Below are positions 34,237 to 43,770 of a DNA stretch of 64,000 nt, piece after piece. Under the pieces are notes generated by a model. That model did not search any database. It saw only the letters and a list, made by a program, of their open reading frames with translations, and was not told where the DNA came from. The position numbers and the translations under genes were made by a program. How positions within the stretch are numbered: position 1 is the stretch's first letter; every line of letters begins with the position of its first letter. This DNA is from CATQHD01 sp965202675 (GTDB lineage Bacteria; Actinomycetota; Acidimicrobiia; Spongiisociales; Spongiisociaceae). The stretch is taken from contig OZ241842.1 of NCBI GenBank assembly GCA_965202675.1, positions 1,550,001 through 1,614,000 of the forward strand, read 5' to 3'.

Positions 34237-35433
34237 ATGATCTATTCGATGCCGCCGCTTCGGCAGGTTGATGAGCGCGTCCTGGATGAAATATCGGCGT
34301 TGCGGGAACGCTTGCGGCTGTATCTGCACACGCCGCGCCGCTGGAACGGACTGCTGCGGCGGAACGTGACAGCGCGGGCGATCCGGGGCTCCACCGCCAT
34401 CGAAGGCTACTCCTCCACTGTAGAGAGCGTAACCTCGTTGGTGGAGGGCGGCGAAGGCGCGGCCGAAGACCAAGAAACGCTGGCGGCGCTCAAGGGCTAC
34501 CGGGATGCAATGACCTTCGTCCTGCAAGTGGCGGCGGACTGGCCTCCGATCGACGCCTCGACGCTGCGGGCCCTGCATTACATGATGGCCCGCCACGATC
34601 TAGACGCCGGGCCCGGCAACTGGCGGCCGGGCATGGTGCGGCTGCGCGACAGCCAAGGGGAGATCGTTTACACGCCCCCCGACCGCTATGGGCTGGAGGA
34701 CCTGATCGACGAGATGACCGGCCGGCTGGCCGAAGAAGCCGCCCCTCCCCTGGTCAAGGCGGCGATGGCGCATCTGAACCTGACCCTGATCCATCCGTTC
34801 CGGGACGGCAACGGGCGGACGGCCCGCTGCCTGCAGACCTTTGTGCTGGGCGCCGAAGGGGTCGCGGAACCGGTTTTCTCGAGCATCGAGGAATACCTGG
34901 GGCGGCACACCTCCTCCTACTGCCGGGTGCTGGCCGGGGTGGGCGGAGGGGAGTGGTCGCCCGAACGCGACGCCCGGCCCTGGATCAAATACTGCCTGAC
35001 CGCCCACTACCGGCAGGCCCGGCGCCACCTGCGGCGCATCGAGGAAACCGAGCAGCTGTGGGAAGAATGCGAGATCCTGGCGGGCAGGGCGGGCCTCCCC
35101 GAACGGACGGTGGGGGCGTTGTGCGACGCGGCCCGGGGCAGGATCCTGCGCCGCGCGGCCTACCAGAGGATCACCGAGCTGACGACCGGCGAACGGCCCG
35201 GCGAGGCGGTGGCCACCCGCGACCTGGCGGCGCTCGTCAAAGCGGGCCTGCTCGACCGGACAGGCGAGGCCCGCAGCCGCCGCTACCCGCCCTCCCCCGC
35301 GCTGCGAACGGTGCGGCGCGATCTCGCCGCCCGCCGCCGGGCGGCGCCCTATCCCGACCCCTACGAGCGGTTCGGCCAGGCGGCCCTGCCCCGGCTGGGC
35401 CCGAAACCCCCGGGTTTCCCTTCCGCCGGATAA
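34237..35433 (+). CDS. Fic-domain protein (AMPylase-like), intramolecular inhibitory motif
   Basis: The 398-residue protein has the Fic catalytic loop HPFRDGNGRTAR (full HxFx(D/E)GNGRxxR). Upstream, STAIEG matches the inhibitory helix motif (S/T)xxxE(G/N), of class II type because it lies N-terminal in the same protein. A Fic_N-like region precedes it and a C-terminal winged-helix-like part follows (AYQRITELTTGERPGEAVATRDLAALVKAGLLDRTG). It likely AMPylates a target protein when the Glu is displaced. There is no adjacent antitoxin gene, fitting self-inhibition. An AT-rich upstream region and a boundary at DR2 suggest acquisition. Confidence 0.88.
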   Translation: MIYSMPPLRQVDERVLDEISALRERLRLYLHTPRRWNGLLRRNVTARAIRGSTAIEGYSSTVESVTSLVEGGEGAAEDQETLAALKGYRDAMTFVLQVAADWPPIDASTLRALHYMMARHDLDAGPGNWRPGMVRLRDSQGEIVYTPPDRYGLEDLIDEMTGRLAEEAAPPLVKAAMAHLNLTLIHPFRDGNGRTARCLQTFVLGAEGVAEPVFSSIEEYLGRHTSSYCRVLAGVGGGEWSPERDARPWIKYCLTAHYRQARRHLRRIEETEQLWEECEILAGRAGLPERTVGALCDAARGRILRRAAYQRITELTTGERPGEAVATRDLAALVKAGLLDRTGEARSRRYPPSPALRTVRRDLAARRRAAPYPDPYERFGQAALPRLGPKPPGFPSAG

Positions 35434-35451
35434 GCCGTACCCTTACCCGCC

Positions 35452-37380
35452 ATGAACGCCGACGCCGTCCTCGACGAAGCCCGCCAGTCCGAACGCAAGC
35501 TGTTCAGCCGCGGAACCGAGCTGATATTCCGCCAGCTCCGCAGGGCGCCCTGGGAGTTCGGGTACGGGCTGGCGGCCACCGTCCTGTTCGCAGTAGCCAC
35601 CATCGCCTCCACCTACCTGATCGGCTGGGCCACCGACTCGGTGCTGATCCCGGCCGCCCGGCGCGGGGAGATCACCACCGCCGCGCTGGCCGCAGCGGCG
35701 CTGGCCCTGGTCGGGATCGGGATGATCAAGGGGCTGGGCATCACCATCCGCCGCTACGGCGCCTACCGGGCGATGTATCGGCTGGAGCAGCGGGACCGCC
35801 TCGAGGTAACCGACCGCTACCTGGAGCTGCCCATCGAATGGCACCGCCGCCACCCCACCGGCCAGCTGCTCTCCAACGTCAACGCCGACGTGGAGGCCGC
35901 CGCTTTCATCGCCGCCCCCCTCCCGATGGCCTTCGGGGTGCTGGTCATGCTGCTCATCACCTGCGTCCTGCTGCTCTTCACCGACCCCTTCCTGGCGCTG
36001 GTCGGGTTCCTGGTGCTGCCCGCCATCCTGGCCAACAACCTCTACTACCAGCGGAAGATGCGGGTGGCCGCCGCCGACGCCCAGCGGGTCCGGGCCGAAG
36101 TGTCCGAAGCAGCCCACGAGTCCTTCGACGCGGCGCTGGTGGTCAAGACCCTGGGGCGGGAGGAACAAGAAGCCGAACGCTTCGGCGCCCTCTCGGACCG
36201 GATGCGCCGGAGCATGGTCAGGATCGGAAAGCTGCGGGCGTTGTTCGACCCGGTGATGGAAGCCATGCCCAACATCGGGGTGCTGGCGGTGGTGGGGGTC
36301 GGCGCCTGGCGGGTCGATCTGGGTCTGATGACCGCCGGAACCCTGGTCACCTTCGCCTACCTATTCCGCCTCATAACCATGCCGATGCGGATCTTCGCCT
36401 GGCTGCTGGTCCAGATCCCCATGGCCTCGGTGGGCCTGGACCGCATACGGGCGGTGCTGTCCGAGCGCCGGACGGTTGCCTACGGGAGCAGGGACCTGCC
36501 CGGACAGGGCGGCGCCGACGCCGAAGCCTCCGCAGTCACCTACCTGCACCCGGAAACGGAGCTGGCCGACCTCGACGGCGCCCAACCCGATCCTTCGCCC
36601 CTCTCCGGGGAACAAGCCCCGCCGAACGGCGCCCGCCGGGGGGTCGAGTCGATCACCTTCCGGGTGCCGCCCGCCCGCAAGGTGGCCCTGGTCGGGCCCA
36701 CCGGATCGGGCAAATCGACCGTCGCCCAGCTGCTGGTGCGCCTGTTCGACCCCGACACGGGGGACATCCGGCTCGACCGCACCCCTCTTCCCGAGCTGTC
36801 CCGGCCGGTCCTGGGGGACTCCGCCGCCCTGGTCTTCCAGGAGCCTTTCCTGTTCAACGACACGGTGCTGGAGAACATCACCCTCGGGCGCGGCGCCGGC
36901 CGAGAGGAGGTGGAGGCGGCCGCCCGGCTGGCCCAGGCCCACGAGTTCATCTCCGAGCTGGCCGACGGCTACGACACCCTGATCGGCGAGCGGGGCGCCA
37001 ACCTCTCCGGAGGCCAGCGCCAGAGAATCGCCCTGGCGCGGGCCCTCGTCCGCCGCCCCCGCCTGTTGGTGCTGGACGACGCCACCTCGGCGGTGGACCC
37101 GGCGGTCGAGCGGAAGATCCTCGACGGGCTGGCGGGCCTCGACGCCACCGTGATCATGGTCGCCTACCGCCGCGCCTCGATCATCGCCGCCGATGAGGTC
37201 ATCTTCTTGCAGGAGGGGCGCATCGCCGGCCGGGGATCGCACGACCGTCTGTACCGGACCCTCCCCGCCTATGCGGCGCTGGTCGACGCGTACGAGATCT
37301 ACGAGACCATCCCCGCCAACGCGGAGCTGGTCGATTCCTACGAGGCGGGCGATCCGAAGGCGGGGCCGGAACCGAGATGA
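35452..37380 (+). CDS. Heterodimeric ABC exporter, degenerate-site subunit
   Basis: The 642-residue protein has six membrane helices and an ATPase domain. Walker A GPTGSGKST and signature LSGGQRQRIALARAL are intact. Walker B, however, is LLVLDDATSAVD with Asp in place of the catalytic Glu, and the H-loop reads VIMVAYRRAS with Tyr instead of His. This is the hallmark of the non-hydrolytic partner in heterodimeric exporters. An extra segment of about 65 residues between the membrane and ATPase domains (about 345-400) is Pro/Ala/Asp-rich. The stop overlaps the next ATG by 4 bp (ATGA). Confidence 0.88.
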   Translation: MNADAVLDEARQSERKLFSRGTELIFRQLRRAPWEFGYGLAATVLFAVATIASTYLIGWATDSVLIPAARRGEITTAALAAAALALVGIGMIKGLGITIRRYGAYRAMYRLEQRDRLEVTDRYLELPIEWHRRHPTGQLLSNVNADVEAAAFIAAPLPMAFGVLVMLLITCVLLLFTDPFLALVGFLVLPAILANNLYYQRKMRVAAADAQRVRAEVSEAAHESFDAALVVKTLGREEQEAERFGALSDRMRRSMVRIGKLRALFDPVMEAMPNIGVLAVVGVGAWRVDLGLMTAGTLVTFAYLFRLITMPMRIFAWLLVQIPMASVGLDRIRAVLSERRTVAYGSRDLPGQGGADAEASAVTYLHPETELADLDGAQPDPSPLSGEQAPPNGARRGVESITFRVPPARKVALVGPTGSGKSTVAQLLVRLFDPDTGDIRLDRTPLPELSRPVLGDSAALVFQEPFLFNDTVLENITLGRGAGREEVEAAARLAQAHEFISELADGYDTLIGERGANLSGGQRQRIALARALVRRPRLLVLDDATSAVDPAVERKILDGLAGLDATVIMVAYRRASIIAADEVIFLQEGRIAGRGSHDRLYRTLPAYAALVDAYEIYETIPANAELVDSYEAGDPKAGPEPR

Positions 37381-39170
37381 AGGCCTGGCAGACGGTGCGC
37401 AGGGGCATAGACCTCTCGCCGGAGCTGCGCCGCGGCTTCGTTTTTACCCTCCTGCTGGCGGCGGCCGCCGCCGCCGGGCGGGTGATAATCCCGGTGGCGA
37501 TCCAGCAGGTGCTGGACCGGGGCCTGGCCGAGAGCGGCGCCGATATGAGCTTCGTGGTGCTGATGACCGGCTACGCCCTGGCCGCCGCCCTGATCACCGC
37601 CGCCGCCACCGGACTGATGCAGCTGCGGCTCGCCCGCACCTCCGAGGCGGCCCTCTCCGGCATCCGCGTCAAGGCCTTCCGCCACATCCACAACCTGTCG
37701 ATGCTCCATCAAGCCGCCGAGCAGCGGGGGGTGCTGGTGGCGAGGGTTACCACCGACGTCGACCAGATAAGCCGTTTCCTGCAATGGGCGGGCCTGATGT
37801 TCGTAGTGAACACCGGGCAGGCGCTGATGGCGGTGGCGGTGATGGCCTTCTACTCCCTGCCCCTGTTCCTGGTGGTAATGGCCTCGGTTCCGTTGATCGC
37901 CTTCACCATCCGCTGGTTCCAGCTGCGGCTGGCCGCCGCCTATCTGGTGGTCAGGGAGAAGGTGGGGGGCATGCTCGGCGCCTTGGCCGAGGTGGTGGTG
38001 GGGGCGCCGGTGATCCGGGCCTACGGGATCGAGGACCGCATGCGGGCCAACCTGGCCCGCGTCATCGAGGAGCACCGCAGCTCGGCCTCCCGCGCCGGGG
38101 GGATAACGTCCGGACTGTCGGGGATCAGCGAGGTGATCTCTTCGTCGGTGATCGCGGCGGTGGTCGTGGTGGGGGCGGTGCTGATCACGGGCGGCGGCGC
38201 TTCCCTGGGCACGGTGGTGGCCTTCCTGTTCCTGGTGCAGCTGTTCATCAACCCCGTCCAGCTGCTGGGCGAAGCCATCAACGAGGCCCAGAATGCGGCG
38301 GCCGGATGGCGGAGGGTGCTCGACGTGCTCGACATCCCGCCCGACGTCGCCGATCCGGGGCCCGGGGGGGTGGACCTGCCCCCCGGTTCGGTCGGGGTGC
38401 GGTTCGAGAACGTGTCGTTCCGCTACCCGGCGCCGGGCGAGAAGCCCCGGGAGGCGTCCGGAACAACGGCGCTCCAAGGGGTGGACGTCGAGGTCTCCCC
38501 CCGCACCCATATAGCGGTGGTCGGCGAAACCGGCTCCGGCAAGACCACCTTCGCCAAGCTGGCCGCCCGGCTCATGGACCCCAGCTCGGGACGGGTGTTC
38601 CTGGGAGGGGTGGAAGCGCCCCGCATCCGGTTCGGGTCGCTGCGGAACCGGGTGGTCATGGTCCCCCAGGACGGAACCCTTTTCCGGGGGTCGATCCTCG
38701 ACAACGTGCGGATGGGCCGCCCGGGCGCCTCCCGGGAGGATGTCGAGGCGGCCTTCGCCCGGCTGGAGCTGAAGGGGTGGCTGGCCGAGCTGAGCCTGGG
38801 CCTCGACACCCAGGTGGGCGAGCGGGGCTCGGCCCTCTCGGTGGGGGAACGCCAGCTGGTAACCCTGACCCGGGCGGCCATCGCCGACCCCGATCTGCTG
38901 ATCCTGGACGAGGCCACCTCGGCGGTGGACCCCTTCACGGAGGTGCGCATCTCGAGGGCGCTGGAGGAGCTGACCCGGGGGCGGACCGTGATCACCGTCG
39001 CCCACCGGCTGTCCACGGCGGAGCAGTCCGACCGGGTGCTGGTATTCGACCGGGGCCGGGTGGTGCAGGACGGCGTCCATCAGGATCTGATCGCCGAGGG
39101 GGGCGTGTACGGGAGGCTCTACGAAGCCTGGAAGCGGGGCACTGCGGAGACGGTCCCCGCTTCAACCTGA
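37377..39170 (+). CDS. Heterodimeric ABC exporter, catalytic-site subunit (3' end altered by IS)
   Basis: This 597-residue subunit has Walker A GETGSGKTT, Walker B LLILDEATSAVD with catalytic Glu and H-loop VITVAHRLST with His, but a divergent signature LSVGERQLVTL. Pairing its Walker boxes with the LSGGQ of its partner gives one competent ATP site, and the other site is degenerate. Together they export an unknown drug or lipid. Its last codon and TGA come from the terminal repeat of the IS1380-type element; removing the element restores GCT TCA AGC CCC CGA TAA, three residues longer, so function is probably intact. Confidence 0.9.
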   Translation: MKAWQTVRRGIDLSPELRRGFVFTLLLAAAAAAGRVIIPVAIQQVLDRGLAESGADMSFVVLMTGYALAAALITAAATGLMQLRLARTSEAALSGIRVKAFRHIHNLSMLHQAAEQRGVLVARVTTDVDQISRFLQWAGLMFVVNTGQALMAVAVMAFYSLPLFLVVMASVPLIAFTIRWFQLRLAAAYLVVREKVGGMLGALAEVVVGAPVIRAYGIEDRMRANLARVIEEHRSSASRAGGITSGLSGISEVISSSVIAAVVVVGAVLITGGGASLGTVVAFLFLVQLFINPVQLLGEAINEAQNAAAGWRRVLDVLDIPPDVADPGPGGVDLPPGSVGVRFENVSFRYPAPGEKPREASGTTALQGVDVEVSPRTHIAVVGETGSGKTTFAKLAARLMDPSSGRVFLGGVEAPRIRFGSLRNRVVMVPQDGTLFRGSILDNVRMGRPGASREDVEAAFARLELKGWLAELSLGLDTQVGERGSALSVGERQLVTLTRAAIADPDLLILDEATSAVDPFTEVRISRALEELTRGRTVITVAHRLSTAEQSDRVLVFDRGRVVQDGVHQDLIAEGGVYGRLYEAWKRGTAETVPAST

Positions 39171-40799
39171 ATCCACCGATGGGGTGTGGGGTTTTGGGGC
39201 GGAAATGTTGGGAAGTGCCTCTCTGACCTGGGATAATAGCCGTACGCAATGGCGGCTTCGGCCCTGGACGAGGAGGCACTTCCTGTGAGTAGAGTATCGC
39301 ACAAAATCGACCGCTTGGAGCCGGTTTTCAACGACGAGTCGCTGGTAGCGGATGCGGGGCTGCTGACAGCAGCAACGTTGATGGACCGGCTGGGCCTGGA
39401 GGATGTGGTGGATGAGGTGGTCCGCCTCGGCGGCCGTGCGGGCGGCGCAAGGCCGGGCCGTAAGGTGTTGACCCTGGTCGCGTCGATGCTGCTGGGGGTT
39501 CGCATATCGACCACACCGACCGCCTGCGGGCGGGTCCACCGGCCGGGTGCTGCCGTTTAGGCCGATGGCGGCTTCAACGGTGGGGGCTTTTCTGCGGTCT
39601 TTGACCTGGGGTCATGTCCGTCAACCGGGGCAAAGCCCTGACCGAGGCCACACGGCGGGCATGGACGGCGGGCGCCGGACCCGAGGGGCCGGTGACGATT
39701 GATGTGGATTCCACGATCTGTGAAGTGTCGGGCAAAACCAAAGCCGGCGCCGCCCACGGTTACACCAACCAGTTGGGTTACCACCCGCTGTTGGCGGTCA
39801 GGGCCGACACCGGAGAAATCGTCGCGGCCCGCCTCCGGGGCGGGGCGTCACAGCAGGGCAACGCTCACTATTGTTGCCGAGGCCGTCCACCGCGCCCGCC
39901 GCGCCGGCGCGGCGGGGGAGATCACGGTGCGGACCGACGCCGGGTTCTGGTCGCATGGCCTGATCGAACAGCTGGGCGGCCTGGGGGTGCGCTGGTCGAT
40001 AACCATTCCCCTCCGCTCCAATGTCAAAAAGCAATCGAAGACATCCCCGAAACCGCCTGGGAGTCTATCGACTACACCGAAACCGGCGCAGCCCAGGCCG
40101 CGGAGACGCTCATCAGCGGGCCGGCCGAACCCCTGCGGCTGGTGGTCCGCCGAACCCGGATAACCGGACACCAAGCCACGATATGGACCGACCGGGGTAC
40201 CACGCCTTCGCCACCAACACCGATCTGCCCGCCGTCGAAGCCGACCGGGAGCACCGCAGTCACGCATCCGTCGAGCTCGCTGTCCGCGATCTCAAAGAAG
40301 GCGGACTCGCTCACCTGCCCTCCGGGGGTTTCAACGCCAACGCCGGCTGGCTCGCCTGCGCGGTGCTCGCCTACAACCTGATCCGATGGACCAAACACCC
40401 CAGGCGGCGTCCAACCCGCCGGGCGGCTCACCGTCGGACGCACCATCAGAGTCCGCCTCTACCGCATCCCCGGCCGCGTTGTCAACCACGGAGGCCGCTT
40501 CCTGCTCCGCCTCCCAGCCCGATGGCCCTGGGCCCGCACCTACCAGACCATCCTCGACAACCTCCGCGGCCTGCCCCAACTCTGCTGACCCCCGCCCGCC
40601 CTCGCCGGTGAACACCCCACCTGAAACACACACGCCCAAACCACCCCCACCAACCCAAACCAGCCGCACAAACCCCCCGTTCACCCCACCTTTCAGCCGA
40701 AATCCCCCAAACAAACCAGCAACCAACCCACCCCGACACCCCAAACACCCCACCACCCCCACAAACCAGCACACCCGCCAACAAAACGGTGGATTCAGG
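39166..40799 (+). mobile_element. IS1380-type insertion sequence, complete ends, decayed transposase
   Basis: The ends are inverted: CCTGAATCCACCG at 39166-39178 and its complement CGGTGGATTCAGG at 40787-40799. They are flanked by identical 5-bp target duplications TTCAA (39161-39165 and 40800-40804). The length is 1634 bp, normal for IS1380 elements. The interior encodes an IS1380-like transposase broken by several frameshifts. The right 0.2 kb is a C/A-rich stretch (40570-40780) with no gene. Confidence 0.88.
39249..40395 (+). pseudogene. IS1380-family transposase, multiple frameshifts
   Basis: Pieces in different frames join into one protein: KIDRLEPVFNDESLVADAGL (to about 39510), HIDHTDRLRAG...LPFRP (to about 39600), VTIDVDSTICEVSGKTKAGA with GYTNQLGYHPLLAVRADTG (to about 39866), TIVAEAVHRARRAGAAGE...VRTDAGFWSHGLIEQL (to about 40190), and YHAFATNTDLPAVEADREHR...ELAVRDLKEGGL, ending LACAVLAYNLIRW. 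DVDST and RTDAGF contain two acids of the DDE triad and ELAVRDLKEG the Glu region. At least four shifts are needed, so it is inactive unless assembly errors are responsible. Confidence 0.85.
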
Positions 40800-40825
40800 T
40801 TCAAGCCCCCGATAACAGCAGCGTC

Positions 40826-41440
40826 TCAGGGGCGCTTGCTCAGGTCCAGCGGCGCCGGATGGCGCGGGTCGGCAATCGGGCGGCCGGGCGCGGGCGGCTC
40901 CAGAAGGGTCACGCTCTCGTAGAAATCGTCCAAGGCGATGAACTTCCCGTATCGCTCCGCCCAGCGCCTCATCCGGCTGTTGCAGCTGCGCCGCCATGAG
41001 ACGACCTCGACGCTCCAGCCCCTCTTTTGCAGGCGTTCCAGATCGGCGCGGAACCCCGCCCCGTCCAGAAACCCGGCGCCGTCGCCGGTGAGCATCACCG
41101 CGACGCCCGGGTCGCCGCTGTGGTCGAGTCCGTCGCGCAGCATCGCCGTCCGCAGGGCATGGTCCGCATTCTGCCCTCCCCCGTGCACCGCCCCCCGTTC
41201 CGGCAATTTCACCTCGACGCCCTCATTCTCCAACCGGTTCCAGACGTGCCGCAACTCGGGCGGGACCGAACCGGCCGCCACAGCACTGTGGACGGGCCGC
41301 CCGGCCCGGGCCAGCTCCAGCATGTTCCTGAAGTCGATCCGCACCCGGTAACGGGCGTCCGGACCTTCCTTGTCGACCGCCGCATCCCGTGCGCCGATGA
41401 AAATATTGGAGTTGTCCCAGTAGACGAACACCTTTTCCAT
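40826..41440 (-). CDS. NYN-domain (PIN-like) protein
   Basis: The 204-residue protein starts MEKVFVYWDNSNIFIGARD, the NYN signature with the first acidic residue. It also has NADHALRTAMLRD and MLTGDGAGFLDGAGFRADLERLQKRGWSVEV, which hold the other acidic residues of the PIN-like RNase fold. The start ATG has GGAGG 4 bp upstream; the frame extends 15 codons further but without support. It probably acts on RNA. It is transcribed toward the IS element, which starts right behind its stop. Confidence 0.82.
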   Translation of the reverse strand: MEKVFVYWDNSNIFIGARDAAVDKEGPDARYRVRIDFRNMLELARAGRPVHSAVAAGSVPPELRHVWNRLENEGVEVKLPERGAVHGGGQNADHALRTAMLRDGLDHSGDPGVAVMLTGDGAGFLDGAGFRADLERLQKRGWSVEVVSWRRSCNSRMRRWAERYGKFIALDDFYESVTLLEPPAPGRPIADPRHPAPLDLSKRP

Positions 41441-41504
41441 CCGGCCTCCGCGTCCCTTCAATCCCAAACGGTAGCCGAATATCACATCTTATTTTCGGGG
41501 GGGG

Positions 41505-42404
41505 TTATACGGCCAGCACCCGGGCGGGATTGGATCGGGTCATGGCGTGGATGGCTTCCCCGCCGACCCCCTCGGCGCGCAGCATGGGCAGGAAGTTGTC
41601 GATCAGGTGCTGGTAGCCGTGGCCCCCGTTGGTCTTCAGGCGGGGCCGGGCCGGCATGTCCTGGGCCAGGAGGAGGCGGTCCTGGTAGCCCCGCCGCACC
41701 AACTCGGCCAGGAACTCGGCCCGCCGCTTGTCGGTGTTGATCCACTCGAGGCCGATCAGGTCGAACTCGAGGTAGGCGCCGGTCGCCGCCGCCTGCTCCA
41801 GCGCGTCCATCTCCAGGACGCCGTCGAGGTGGCCCAGGATCACCCGGTCCGCCGCCGCCCCCTCCTCCTGGAAGATCTCGAGGAACGCCGGCGCCATGTA
41901 CATGGTCGTGTGGGTGGTGATCGGCAGCCCGGTGGCAACCTGGGCGCGGGCCGCGGCGCGCAGCACCCGCTCCTCCACCCCCTGCACCCAGGCCTTGTCC
42001 AGCCCGATCTCGCCGATTACGCCCGGTCTGACGCCGGTTCCGCCCACCCCGTTCTCGATCTCGTCGATCATGTAGTCGGCCAGCCGCTGCGCGGTCCATT
42101 TGTTCACGAACTCGGGGTAGTAGGGCTCCCGGTAGAAGCCGGTGCCCATGACCACATGCACCCCGGCCGCCTCCGACACCCGGCGGAGCTTCTCGGGATC
42201 CCTGCCGATGTGCTCCAGGGTCGGGTCGACCAGGGTTCCTCCCCCGGCCTCCTTGTAGAGGCGCACCTCCTCGGTCATCTGCACCTCGTCGGTAATCGGG
42301 AGGGCCAGCCAGCGGTGGCGGGGCCAAGAGAGGTCGGTGAAGATGTGCTCGTGCATCTGGGTGTGGCCCAGGTCTTCGGGGGCGACGGGGCCCCTCACGG
42401 TCAT
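41505..42404 (-). CDS. Phosphotriesterase-family amidohydrolase
   Basis: The 299-residue TIM-barrel protein has the PTE pattern: LGHTQMHEHIFTDLSW (HxH metal ligands), GTGFYREPYYPEFV, GEIGLDKAW (where PTE has the carbamylated Lys nearby), PITTHTTMY, ILGHLDG and DLIGLE. The real substrate in this family is usually a lactone or phosphorylated sugar lactone. The ATG at 42404 follows a GTG; a GAAGGAGG site lies about 25 bp further upstream, so translation may begin slightly earlier at a non-standard codon. The isomerase-like gene ends 63 bp upstream, same strand. Confidence 0.82.
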   Translation of the reverse strand: MTVRGPVAPEDLGHTQMHEHIFTDLSWPRHRWLALPITDEVQMTEEVRLYKEAGGGTLVDPTLEHIGRDPEKLRRVSEAAGVHVVMGTGFYREPYYPEFVNKWTAQRLADYMIDEIENGVGGTGVRPGVIGEIGLDKAWVQGVEERVLRAAARAQVATGLPITTHTTMYMAPAFLEIFQEEGAAADRVILGHLDGVLEMDALEQAAATGAYLEFDLIGLEWINTDKRRAEFLAELVRRGYQDRLLLAQDMPARPRLKTNGGHGYQHLIDNFLPMLRAEGVGGEAIHAMTRSNPARVLAV

Positions 42405-42466
42405 CACCGTCTTCGAAGCGATCCCATTGCCTCCTTCGGCTGCGGCGCGGCCCCGCCCGGGCGGGC

Positions 42467-43351
42467 TCAGGCCGCCGGGGTGCGGGCGGCTTCCATCGCC
42501 GCCCGCGCGAAGGCGGCGCCGCGCTCGAAGATCTGCTCGGCGTGCTCCGGCCGGGCGTGGTCCTCGAAGGCCGCGTACTCGACCGCCCCGTCCTGCGCCA
42601 TCTCCGTCAGCAGCCCCCGGTAGTTGATCCCGCCGTCGCCCACCGCAACGGGAAGAAAGGCACCCGCCCGGGAGTCGGAGAGCGTCTCGCAGCGGTCGGC
42701 CGGGCCGTACAGCTTCTCCGAGAAGCGGGCCATACCCTTGAGGTGGGCGTAGGCGATGTAGTCCCGCAGGATCCGGTACCCGTACGGCCACGGCTCCACG
42801 CCCGCCGCATATACGTTCCCGGCGTCGAAGTTGACCCTGACATGGGGGGCGTCGAGGGCGTCGAGGAAGCGGGCCGTCGTCTCCGGCTCCCTGACCACGT
42901 CCGTGGCCTCCGGATCCTCGTTGCGGAGGTCGAAATGGTTCTCGAGCAGCATGGTCACGCCCTTGTCGGCGGCCAGCTCGTGGCAGGGCGCCATCCGCCG
43001 CCTGTACCGCTCGACGATCTCGTCGAAGCCCCAGGCCGGGTTGTGGCCGGGGTAGGTGATGACGTACCCGGCGCCGACGTCGGCGGCGAGGCCGATGACA
43101 CCGCAGATCGCCTTCTGGGCGGCGGGGACGTCATCGGTGATCATCACCCGCCACTTGGCGGTGGCGTTGACGCACACGATGCGCACCCCGTACCCGTCGA
43201 GCACCTCGGCGGCGGCGCCGAAACCCTCGTTCTGGGGGTAGTAGACGAGCTCGAGGGCCCCGATCCCCAGCCGCCGGCACCGCTCGCCGAGCTGATCGTA
43301 GGAGGGGTGCCAGCGGTTCCAGGACGAGTCCGCACAGATCGCCAATTCCAT
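42467..43351 (-). CDS. Sugar phosphate isomerase/epimerase-like TIM-barrel protein
   Basis: The 294-residue protein is a Xyl-isomerase-like AP endonuclease-2 family barrel: MELAICADSSWNRWHPSYDQ, IGALELVYYPQNEGF, ITYPGHNPAWGFDEIVERY, MLLENHFDLRNEDPEAT, HVRVNFDAGNVYAAG (metal ligands) and AYAHLKGMA. Such proteins epimerise or isomerise sugars or inositol derivatives. The ATG at 43351 has AAGGGTG upstream. It is probably cotranscribed with the PTE-like gene, suggesting a joint sugar-acid or lactone pathway. Confidence 0.8.
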   Translation of the reverse strand: MELAICADSSWNRWHPSYDQLGERCRRLGIGALELVYYPQNEGFGAAAEVLDGYGVRIVCVNATAKWRVMITDDVPAAQKAICGVIGLAADVGAGYVITYPGHNPAWGFDEIVERYRRRMAPCHELAADKGVTMLLENHFDLRNEDPEATDVVREPETTARFLDALDAPHVRVNFDAGNVYAAGVEPWPYGYRILRDYIAYAHLKGMARFSEKLYGPADRCETLSDSRAGAFLPVAVGDGGINYRGLLTEMAQDGAVEYAAFEDHARPEHAEQIFERGAAFARAAMEAARTPAA

Positions 43352-43489
43352 GGTTGCACCCTTCTCGAGTCCGCCCCGGCCGCATATGCGCGCTGCGCGC
43401 CGGGCGCCGAGTCTACGCCGGCGGCCTCCCATGCATCTGCCCGGCGCCGGGCGCAGGCCTCTCACCAGAACGGAGCGGCGGGCCTCAAA

Positions 43490-43770
43490 ATCATGGAATG
43501 ACAAAAAAACCCGGTCAGATCCCCAACAAAGGTATTGACCTTGTCGCACCGATGCCGGATAATGAAGAAGCCAAAGCACCTCCGGTCCGCCGGGCCCGCA
43601 GACCGAGACAGGGATCATCCTCCGAACGCGATCCTCCGGGGTACTGACCGACCGCGTCCGGATCTCAGGCGGTGGAGGCGGGGGCCGGGCCCGCGCAGCG
43701 GGGCGCGGGGGCGGTGTTTTCGCGTTCTTGCGGGGGGTCTTGGGGTGGGAGATAGGGGCTTGACCAGGGG
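43490..43770 (+). ncRNA. F1-family promoter-bearing structured intergenic element, copy D
   Basis: Starts AATCATGGAATGACAAAAAA. The promoter is TTGACC (43535-43540), 17 bp, GATAAT (43558-43563). The RNA has GCACCTCCGG and a CCGG/CCGG stem around GACCGAGACAGGGATCATC, then CCCGC-GCA-GCGGG ending GTTTTCGCGTTCTTGC. The 3' module is then tandemly repeated downstream. Confidence 0.62.

Noticed and set aside
39249..40395. Programmed frameshifting in the IS1380 transposase
   Set aside because: At least four shifts in different directions are needed and IS1380 elements normally have one frame, so decay or sequencing error is more likely.
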